Source of the DNA: JBGTBQ01 sp041749275
GTDB lineage: Bacteria > Acidobacteriota > Blastocatellia > Pyrinomonadales > Pyrinomonadaceae
Length of the DNA stretch: 17,827 bases
Reading direction: 5' to 3'
NCBI GenBank assembly: GCA_041749275.1
Contig: JBGTBQ010000448.1
Location: 1 to 17,827, forward strand
Shown here one piece after another: positions 1-7,097 of this stretch. The notes beneath the pieces are model-generated. The model searched no databases and was not told the origin of the DNA. It saw only the letters and a list, made by a program, of their open reading frames with translations. Positions within the stretch are counted from its first letter, which is position 1. Every line of letters starts with the position of its first letter. Made by a program: the position numbers and the translations under genes.

Positions 1-3000
1 CCCCCGACGCTGCCCGCGACGAGCTTCGTCGAGATGAGTTTCATCGCGCCGGAAGAATGATTCGCGCCCGGTGCGGAGTTGCCGCCGACCGTCTTGCCGT
101 CTGGCTTGGCTTTTCCGCGCGCCGAATCCTCCGTGCTGGTCGAAGAGGACGCGAAGGGGTCGCGCTTCTTGGGCGGCGGTGCGGTGAGCGTATCCGCATC
201 GAGAACGGTGCGGAGCCGACCGTCGAGCAGGTAGAGCTTCTGCTGTTCGGCGAGCGTGAAGGGACGCGCGCCGCGGCGTCCGAAGACGGATATCTGATTG
301 CCGCTCTCGTCCACGGCACGGTCGCGGTCGAGTCCCTTCGAGACGGCGACCGCCGGGCCGGCGGTGTGGAAGTTGGCGATCAGGCGCGGCTTCGGCGCGG
401 GGCTGAAGCCGGCGTAGGTCGCCTCGGTTTCGGGCGAGGTCAACTGAAGAATGCGGAGGCCGTTGTGTCCGTCGGCGACGTAAGCGAAGAGGCTTGCGTT
501 CGTCATGGCGACCTTGACCTGATGCGTGTCGTCGAGCGGATGATGTTCCTTGCCGCCGTGGCCCTCGCCGTCGCCGTTGTACTTCATGTAGAGGCGGGGT
601 TTTTCCGGCTCCTTCACGTCAATGATGGCAAGCCCCTCCTTGCCGTTGGCGACGTAGGCGTAAGTGCGCGCCACGTAAACGTCGTGCGCGTGGCCGAGCG
701 GGACTTCGGCGTCTTTGATGATCTCGCCGCGCGGGACGGAGAAGCCGCGCGCGTTCGGCGTCATCGTCAGGTCAATGACCTTGAAGCCCTCTTCGTCAAC
801 GACGAAGCCATAACGGAATTGAACGGCGATGGAGTGCGGGTGCTTCAGTTCAGGCTCGCCGATGGTCTTGACGATTTGTGGGTCGAGCGGGTTATCGAGG
901 TTGACGATGGTCAGCCCCTTGTCGGTCGTGATGTAGGCGAACGTGCCGGCGATGGTGATGTTGTTCGCGCCGGTAAGCACGCCATTCGGGTTGTAGGTCA
1001 GCGCGCGTTTCAGGAAGTTGTTGAGCGGGTCGCCGTCTAAGAGCGTCGCCGCGTTGACGAGGATGAGTCCCTCCTCGCGGTCAACGACGTAGAGGAAGGC
1101 GAAGAGCGGGTGGATAAATTGCTCTTCGTTGAGGAAGGGAGCGGGCTTGCCCGCCTTCTCAACCGCGCTCATCCGTTGCCAAGCCGTCCAGCGCGCCGCC
1201 CACTCTTTCCACTCCGGAGTGAGATTGAACTTCTCGTCAAAGGGCGCGACGAACTTGCCTTCGCTCGTCAGACGCGAGCGCGCCGGGTCAACGGCGAGCG
1301 TCGAGGGCGCGGCGATGGCGGTGGCGAACTTCGTGTCCACCCAGAATTTTTGCCCGAAGCGCGAGACGGGCGCGGTCGTGATGCGCTCGGAGAAACCCTT
1401 GTGGTCAATCTGCGCCACGTCGTAGACGCGCAAGCCTCCCTTGCCGGCGGCGACGTAGGCATACTCGCCGCGCACCTGCACGCCTAACACTTCAGGATTG
1501 CCCTTGTGCTCGAAGAAGACCTTGATCTGCCGTCCTCCCTTCACGAACTTATCATAGCTGCCGGGGTAGGCGGCCTCGTGCAGGGTGCTGCCGAGGACGG
1601 CCTGCGGCTCGTCGTGCTCGGTGACAGTTGCGACTTCGAGCGAGTGCTCGGCGGCGACGTAGACGTAGCGCCCCATGAAGTTGACGAAGTTGGTGCCTTG
1701 CAAGAGCACCTGCGCCATCCACGCATTGTTGTCGCCCTTCTCGGAGACGTGGCAGTCCGTGCAGCCCTTCGTCTCTTTGGTGCGGACGGTGTGCGGGACG
1801 TGCGGGGCGAAACTTTGGCCGGCAAAGCCTTCCGCGGAGACGGTCTGCTGCTGCGAGTAAATCCACTCGCGGTTCTGATTCTGCGAGCTGACGAGCACCG
1901 CCGAGCGCGAGGCGACCGGCGCGGTGCGATTGCCCGTCACGGTGCCGTCCTTGCCGAGCATAAAGATGTCGTCGCGCAGGACTTGGTAGTTGTAGGTCGT
2001 GAAGTTGCGCGAGTCGCCGCCCTCGTTGTGGCGGTTGGGCATCTTGGCGTTGGCGCGCATCGAAAGGTGACAGCCGAAGCAGCTCGTCATCCAAGAAGAG
2101 TGGCAGGTGTAGCAGGTCATCGAGTTGTTCGCGTGCGCGAGCTTCGATTCGTCTTCGGGCACATCGCCCCACGTCTCCATCTTGTCGTCGCCGATGCGGA
2201 CGGTCTTGGCGTAAGCCGAGCGCCAGTTGTAATCGGGACTCTTTTCGTCGAGCGTGTTTTTCGTCTGCTTGATGCGCCACCACTTGCCGGGGACGACCAT
2301 CGAGTTCTGGATGATGTCGCCCGACTTCAGTTTCACTTTCTTGCCGTCAACGTCGTCGCGTTCCTGATCGCTGGTGATCTTCTGGAAGACGGGGACGGGG
2401 ACTTGCCGCCCGCCGCTGGAGCGCGTGAAGGGTGTTTTCAGGGCGCGGACGTTCGTCATGTTGCGGCCCTGACCTTTTTTGTAAACGCCGTCTTTGATCT
2501 CCTGTCCCTCGGCGGGGTCGGTCGCGTTGAGACCCGCGGCGAAGCCCGAGGTGACGAGCGTCGCGGGCTGCTTGACGGAGCCGTGGCAGTCTATACAGTC
2601 AATCTCGATGGCGGCGCGCGGCTCGCTGTAGAGGAGTCCGTTGCCGTGCGAGTCCTGCCGGAAGTGGCAGTCCACGCAGTGCATCCCTTTTTCGAGGTGA
2701 ATGTCTTTGAGGTGGACGGGGATGCCCGGCTTCGGGCCGGTTGTGTCGTCGTTGTCGTTGTCGCTGTACTCGATGGCCTCGCGCATCTTCGCGGCGTCAA
2801 CGTTCTCGACCTTCGCGTTGTTCACGTCGAGATAGTTGCCCTCTTTATCCTTCTTGAAGACAGCGCGGAACATCCAGCCGTGGCCGTGGAAATCGGCGAA
2901 CTGCGTGCGCTTCAGTTTCGAGTTGAATTCGGGCGTGCCGGTCTTTTGCAGGAAGTCCGGGTCGGACCAGTTGCCTCTGACGGAGGCGCCTTCGGGGTTG

Positions 3001-4397
3001 CGTTCGAGCTTGGTGTACTCCTCCTCCATCGAGATGTTGCGCTGCGTTTCGGGGTACATCCCACCCGCCTTGGCGTCCGTCTCGTTGTCCCACCACATCA
3101 TGCCGAGGTAGGTCGAAACCATATTGGTGCCGGGGTGCATGTGGCAGACCATGCACTGCGAGGTCGGAATCTGACTGGTGAACTGGTGCTTGATGGGGTG
3201 GCCCGACTCGTCCTTCTTGTCGGCATACTGCCTGTCCTCGGTCGCGGTCGTGCCGCGGTTGCCGTACTCGGCCCAGACGGGGCTGGAATTGATGACGCTC
3301 CGGTCGTTCGCGTAAATGACGTGGCAGGAGGTGCATCCCGAAGAACGATAATCGCCGGGGTAGTCGTTGGTGCCGAGGAAGTTGGAAGTCGGGTCGAGCA
3401 GGCGCGTCTTCTGAAGTCCGAGATAGACGGGGTCCGTGCGGTTCAGAGTGCCGAAGCCGCGCGGGCTGAGGCCCTTGTCGGGTTTGCCCGCCTCTTCCTC
3501 GCGGTCGGGTAGACCGACTTCGAGGCGACGACGGCCTCCGCGCTCGAAGACGCGCAGGACGTTGCCGGGCTGCGAAATTTCCCAGCGCGGGAGCGGCTGG
3601 ATAAAAGGCATGATTCCTAGCTCGCGCGTGGTGGCGAGCGAGGGCGGCGGTTGCTGGATCATCACTTCCGGCGCGCCGCCCTCGTTGCTGTAGCTCTCGC
3701 CGAAGCGCGAGTCTTTGATGGGATAGCCACCGTTGTTGTAGAACGCCGCGCCCCAGAGCATCGAGCCGTGGCGCATCATGCTGTTGCGCGTGGAGTTCAC
3801 TTCGTCGGTGTGGCAGCCCGAAGAGCTACAGGTGATGTCGGTGGCGCGGAAGTCGCCGGGGTTGACGAAGCGGACGAACTCGCGGCTCTCTTTCGCGAGC
3901 AGAGTGTTGGAGCGGATGGGGTTGCGCGAAGAATATTTACCGTCCTTGCCCTCCCACTCTTTGGGGAAGCGGGGCCGGACGTGCGACGTGTCCATGATCT
4001 TGTCAAACTCTTTGTCGCCGCGCTTGAGCGACTTCTGCGAATCATTGAGGGCGGGGAAGGGGTTGCCGCCGTGGCAGTAGGTGCAGGTGAGGTTCTGCCC
4101 GTCCGTGCCGTCATCCTTCAATTTGCCGTCGCGCGTGCGGTGCATCGGCTCAGTGCCGCCGTGGCAACTGATGCAGCCTTCGATCTTTGGCGCCGCTTGC
4201 GTCGCGGCGGCGGTCGTTTGCGGCGGCGCGGGCGCGGCAGACTTCTTCTCATCAATGCTCGCTGTCTCACTGCCGGTCACACCAGCGCCGGTATGCGCGG
4301 AAGAGCCGCCGCTGCTCCAGAGCGTTGCGGCGAGAGTGGCAAGAGTCAGGACGAAGAGAGTCAGCTTGAGTCGTTGAACTTGGCGATGCCGGTGCAT
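1..4397 (-). CDS. Decaheme c-type cytochrome fused to an LVIVD-repeat beta-propeller (3' end beyond window)
   Basis: Probable exported electron-transfer protein; 1465 residues are visible and the C-terminus lies off the left edge. The ATG start follows a strong GGAGG and opens a signal peptide (basic MHRHRQVQRLK, then a hydrophobic run to about residue 27). Ten haem-attachment motifs are in one frame, first Cys at residues 75 CISCH, 105 CTYCH, 190 CSSSGCH (a CX4CH type), 355 CTSCH, 415 CMVCH, 574 CVDCH, 601 CIDCH, 762 CYTCH, 773 CFGCH and 879 CTDCH. From about residue 905, LVIVD-type blades follow (near 910, 975, 1098, 1150, 1190, 1236, 1292), with cores such as YAYVAAGKGGLRVYDV and YAYVANGKEGLAIIDV, which suggests a seven-bladed propeller. 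A Pro/Lys/Ser-rich linker lies near residues 1395-1450. It starts 50 nt after the outer-membrane barrel gene on the same strand. Haem motifs and repeats are seen directly; extracellular or periplasmic electron transfer is inferred. I do not recognise a named orthologue. Confidence 0.92.
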   Translation of the reverse strand, partial: MHRHRQVQRLKLTLFVLTLATLAATLWSSGGSSAHTGAGVTGSETASIDEKKSAAPAPPQTTAAATQAAPKIEGCISCHGGTEPMHRTRDGKLKDDGTDGQNLTCTYCHGGNPFPALNDSQKSLKRGDKEFDKIMDTSHVRPRFPKEWEGKDGKYSSRNPIRSNTLLAKESREFVRFVNPGDFRATDITCSSSGCHTDEVNSTRNSMMRHGSMLWGAAFYNNGGYPIKDSRFGESYSNEGGAPEVMIQQPPPSLATTRELGIMPFIQPLPRWEISQPGNVLRVFERGGRRRLEVGLPDREEEAGKPDKGLSPRGFGTLNRTDPVYLGLQKTRLLDPTSNFLGTNDYPGDYRSSGCTSCHVIYANDRSVINSSPVWAEYGNRGTTATEDRQYADKKDESGHPIKHQFTSQIPTSQCMVCHMHPGTNMVSTYLGMMWWDNETDAKAGGMYPETQRNISMEEEYTKLERNPEGASVRGNWSDPDFLQKTGTPEFNSKLKRTQFADFHGHGWMFRAVFKKDKEGNYLDVNNAKVENVDAAKMREAIEYSDNDNDDTTGPKPGIPVHLKDIHLEKGMHCVDCHFRQDSHGNGLLYSEPRAAIEIDCIDCHGSVKQPATLVTSGFAAGLNATDPAEGQEIKDGVYKKGQGRNMTNVRALKTPFTRSSGGRQVPVPVFQKITSDQERDDVDGKKVKLKSGDIIQNSMVVPGKWWRIKQTKNTLDEKSPDYNWRSAYAKTVRIGDDKMETWGDVPEDESKLAHANNSMTCYTCHSSWMTSCFGCHLSMRANAKMPNRHNEGGDSRNFTTYNYQVLRDDIFMLGKDGTVTGNRTAPVASRSAVLVSSQNQNREWIYSQQQTVSAEGFAGQSFAPHVPHTVRTKETKGCTDCHVSEKGDNNAWMAQVLLQGTNFVNFMGRYVYVAAEHSLEVATVTEHDEPQAVLGSTLHEAAYPGSYDKFVKGGRQIKVFFEHKGNPEVLGVQVRGEYAYVAAGKGGLRVYDVAQIDHKGFSERITTAPVSRFGQKFWVDTKFATAIAAPSTLAVDPARSRLTSEGKFVAPFDEKFNLTPEWKEWAARWTAWQRMSAVEKAGKPAPFLNEEQFIHPLFAFLYVVDREEGLILVNAATLLDGDPLNNFLKRALTYNPNGVLTGANNITIAGTFAYITTDKGLTIVNLDNPLDPQIVKTIGEPELKHPHSIAVQFRYGFVVDEEGFKVIDLTMTPNARGFSVPRGEIIKDAEVPLGHAHDVYVARTYAYVANGKEGLAIIDVKEPEKPRLYMKYNGDGEGHGGKEHHPLDDTHQVKVAMTNASLFAYVADGHNGLRILQLTSPETEATYAGFSPAPKPRLIANFHTAGPAVAVSKGLDRDRAVDESGNQISVFGRRGARPFTLAEQQKLYLLDGRLRTVLDADTLTAPPPKKRDPFASSSTSTEDSARGKAKPDGKTVGGNSAPGANHSSGAMKLISTKLVAGSVG

Positions 4398-4447
4398 GTA
4401 ACCTCCGTCAGTACTACGAGGGTGTCGGGGTGAAAAAAATCTGCCTC

Positions 4448-6718
4448 TTAGAACGTGAACTTGACCTGACCGAAGAGCGCGTAGAGCGGCTTGGCCGGGT
4501 TGATGTTCACGCCATCGGGTGTGCAAAAGTCTATAACGTTTTCAGGGCAGTTGCGCGTCCGGTCGGTGTAGATGTCGCGGAAGCCGCGGCCCGGCTTGAG
4601 CATCGAAGCGCCGAAGGTGAACTGAACGTTGTTAATCAGGAGCGGGCGATAAGCGACGCCGACGCTCAGGTCGTGCCCGATCTCGTGGCGGATGCGGTTC
4701 TGGAAGAGCAGGTATTCGAGCGACTCGGTGCGGTGGAAGCGCAGGTAGTTGTAGTTGAAAATCGCCTTGATGCGCTGCGTCACTTCCGCGTCGTAGCCGA
4801 CGTTGAAGATGAAGATGCCGGGGTTGACGAAGTTTGCCTGCCCCTGCGTCTTGCTGCTTCGCAGAGTGGGCAGCACGCTTAAGGGTTGGACGAGGCCGAC
4901 CGCCGCGCCCGTGAGCGGGATGCCGACGCGGTTCCAGAAAGAGAACTGCCCGCCGATGATGTTCGGGTCATCGAGGATGGCGTCGAAACCGTTAGCGCGG
5001 TCGTCGGTCGGGTCCGGGTCGCCCGAAGCGAAGAAGGCCGTCGCGCGGAAGCGCTGGAAGTCATAGTCAATCGAGGCTTCGGCCACCGCCATGTGCGCCT
5101 TGATGCGTGTCTTCTTGCCGGCGATGGGGTTGCGCGAGTCCGTGCCGAGCGCGAAGTAGTAAGAATTCGTCAGATTGATCCGGCCCAAGTGTCCGTCGCC
5201 GGAAAATCCGATGTAACCGACCTTGATTGCGTGTGGGCGGGCGTCGCCGATGATCGCCGGTCTGACCTGAAAGCCGTTGCGGTCGTATTCGATTCCGGCC
5301 CGGTCGTCGTTGAAGTGGAAGCTCAACTGGCCGGTGTAGCCCTTCATCAGAAAGTCCTGCCGGAAGATGTTGGCGATGTAGACGTTCTGCCGGCGGCGGT
5401 CGAAACGGTTGAGGTTGCTGTTCGTGTCCTTTTCGAGCTGCGCGAAGTAGGCGAAATTGTAGTTGTAGCGGTTGTTGTCGAAAGCGCCGAAGACGCGCAT
5501 GCCGAGGTTGTTGTCGGTGTAGATGAAGCCGCGGAAGTCCGACACGAAGGGCTGGATGCCGGCGCGCACCGAGATGACATCGAAGTTCTTGTTCACCTCG
5601 TCGAGCTTCAGTTCGACAAAGGCATCCTCGAAGGAGAAGTGCGTATCGGTGCGGTTCGTGCCGCGACGCGGGTCAATGTTGATGATCGAGTTCTCGCGGG
5701 CGCGGACGTAGTTCGGGACGCTCAACGTCGGCGAAATTTTAAAAGCCCACGTGCGAGGCCGGAAAGTTGACTGGCCGCTGAACATCTCGACGGAGAATTG
5801 GAGCAGGTTGTTGAGGCCGAGGATTTCAGGCTTGCCGAAAAATTCGTTGCTGCCGGGCCGCGCGCTCGACAGGTTCGAGGGAATCGGCGTGCGCTGTTGC
5901 TGCGCCGTGAAGGTGCTGATGCCCGTCAGAATCAGGAAGATATCCTGACCGAAGATGGGGAAGTCGCCCTTGATGACGCTCTGGTCGTAAGGATTGTACC
6001 AACGGCCTTTGCGGAATGGGATGTCGCGCCCGCCCGAAACGCTGCCGTAGCGGTCGTATTCCGGAAAGCCCGCGCGCCAGCGGTCGCGGAAATTGACGCG
6101 GTCCGGTCTGTCGGAGGGTTCCGATTCGACGCTCGGTGAGCCGGCATAGCCAAGCGGCTCTTCATCCGCGCCGCCTTTCGCGGCGGGCACGGTGGGCGTG
6201 ACCGTCTTGTCGTCCTTCTTAGCCAGCGGGATGTCGAGCGTCGTGTCGCGGCCCGGCTCGACATAGACGTTCTCGATGAACTCTCCGCGCGGCAGCGCCA
6301 GTTCGGTATACTTCCCATCACGCGCGAAGTTGGCGCGAGCGGGAGATTCGACGCTCACGCGGTAGGCGCCCGCCGGAAGTTGAAAGGAATACTGCCCGCC
6401 GGATTTGCTCTTGTCGCGCCACGAATGGCCGCTCACCTGATTGATGACGACGACGAAGACGCCCTCAATCGGCGCGGGTTGCGTGCCCGACGAGTCGAGC
6501 ACGCGCCCTGTCAGGCGACCACGTTCCTGCGTGACGGCGACTTCGGCGTTTGCGACCGGGACGCCCGTCAGCAGCAAAAGAGCGCACATAGCCAAAGACC
6601 AAAGCCGGTGGCTGTTTCTCGACTTAGTTTCTTTGTGGTTGACGCTAGCCGCCGCTTTTTTCGAGCAAAAGCGAAAAAAATTGGTGCACACGATGGCGCT
6701 GAAGTGTTTGGGGAACAT
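4448..6718 (-). CDS. Outer-membrane beta-barrel protein with N-terminal carboxypeptidase-regulatory-like domain
   Basis: Predicted 756-residue outer-membrane protein. I chose the ATG at 6718 because TTGAGG (6725-6730) sits 6 nt upstream; a GTG at 6757 would add 13 residues without a clear ribosome site. A long basic n-region leads to a hydrophobic stretch at about 41-55 and a likely signal peptidase site after ANA (residue 58). Residues about 66-135 resemble a carboxypeptidase-regulatory-like (CarboxypepD_reg) fold (GRLTGRVLDSSG, then GGQYSFQLPAGAYRVSVES). A charged, Pro-rich linker follows. From about residue 190 the chain alternates polar and aromatic residues, as transmembrane beta strands do, and ends in VKFTF with a terminal Phe typical of BAM substrates. 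No TonB box or plug domain is evident. It is the first gene of a unit with the decaheme cytochrome, so a porin-cytochrome partnership is inferred. It could instead be an unrelated porin or transporter barrel. Confidence 0.88.
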   Translation of the reverse strand: MFPKHFSAIVCTNFFRFCSKKAAASVNHKETKSRNSHRLWSLAMCALLLLTGVPVANAEVAVTQERGRLTGRVLDSSGTQPAPIEGVFVVVINQVSGHSWRDKSKSGGQYSFQLPAGAYRVSVESPARANFARDGKYTELALPRGEFIENVYVEPGRDTTLDIPLAKKDDKTVTPTVPAAKGGADEEPLGYAGSPSVESEPSDRPDRVNFRDRWRAGFPEYDRYGSVSGGRDIPFRKGRWYNPYDQSVIKGDFPIFGQDIFLILTGISTFTAQQQRTPIPSNLSSARPGSNEFFGKPEILGLNNLLQFSVEMFSGQSTFRPRTWAFKISPTLSVPNYVRARENSIINIDPRRGTNRTDTHFSFEDAFVELKLDEVNKNFDVISVRAGIQPFVSDFRGFIYTDNNLGMRVFGAFDNNRYNYNFAYFAQLEKDTNSNLNRFDRRRQNVYIANIFRQDFLMKGYTGQLSFHFNDDRAGIEYDRNGFQVRPAIIGDARPHAIKVGYIGFSGDGHLGRINLTNSYYFALGTDSRNPIAGKKTRIKAHMAVAEASIDYDFQRFRATAFFASGDPDPTDDRANGFDAILDDPNIIGGQFSFWNRVGIPLTGAAVGLVQPLSVLPTLRSSKTQGQANFVNPGIFIFNVGYDAEVTQRIKAIFNYNYLRFHRTESLEYLLFQNRIRHEIGHDLSVGVAYRPLLINNVQFTFGASMLKPGRGFRDIYTDRTRNCPENVIDFCTPDGVNINPAKPLYALFGQVKFTF

Positions 6719-7097
6719 GAAACGCCTCAACTTTTCAACTGCCCGCACAAGACTCACGGGCGACGAAATAAAAAGAATGCCAAGTTTTTAAACGCCGGGA
6801 GCGAGGGGCCGGCAACTGTTTTCAGAGGTCACTTGATTTTTCCTAGCCTTGTAGCACGTGAGGTGTGCGAGTGGCAACGAAAATCTTCAAGAGATAGATG
6901 ATTGTGCCGAAAATCGTGAGAATAGGGAAGGAATTTTTCGACACTTCTCGCGGAGAAAGTAGCATAATTCGCTCTCACGTGCAGAATCATCTTGACTCGA
7001 AAAAGAATAATGATAAATTGTGGCTGCTTCGCCAAGCGACCAAATTTAGCTTTCTCCGTAGTTTCTTCAACCACCCTCGTTTAGGGAAGAACTCTAT
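6719..7097. promoter_or_regulatory. Divergent intergenic control region between the barrel/cytochrome unit and the HbpS-like gene
   Basis: This 379-bp stretch is AT-richer than its surroundings and I see no convincing gene in it. A 9-bp sequence, GCACGTGAG (6854-6862), recurs in opposite orientation as CTCACGTGC (6974-6982). Each contains the palindrome CACGTG, and the pair could be operator half-sites serving both directions. A weak minus-strand promoter can be proposed (TTGCCA, 18 nt, TACAAG, near 6845-6875). Regulator identity is unknown. Confidence 0.4.
6992..7019 (+). promoter_or_regulatory. Candidate sigma-70-type promoter for the HbpS/GlcG-like gene
   Basis: TTGACT at 6992-6997 and TAAATT at 7014-7019 are separated by 16 bp in an AT-rich tract. 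Transcription would start near 7027, giving a leader of about 70 nt before the ATG at 7098. The start codon is preceded by AGGGAAGA as a moderate ribosome site. Alternative -10 readings such as GATAAA (7012) fit the spacing less well. Confidence 0.45.

Noticed and set aside
57..1040. Long plus-strand open frame (327 codons) opposite the cytochrome propeller
   Set aside because: It is antisense to LVIVD repeats and haem motifs that run in one minus-strand frame; its Arg/Val/Asp-rich composition is the usual shadow of GC-rich coding DNA.
1506..3512. 668-codon plus-strand open frame
   Set aside because: Antisense to six or more CxxCH sites in the cytochrome. It has no recognisable domain, and its length reflects GC-rich codon usage on the other strand.
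6829..7074. 81-codon minus-strand open frame in the divergent spacer
   Set aside because: No ribosome site, no family resemblance, and it overlaps the likely promoter region.
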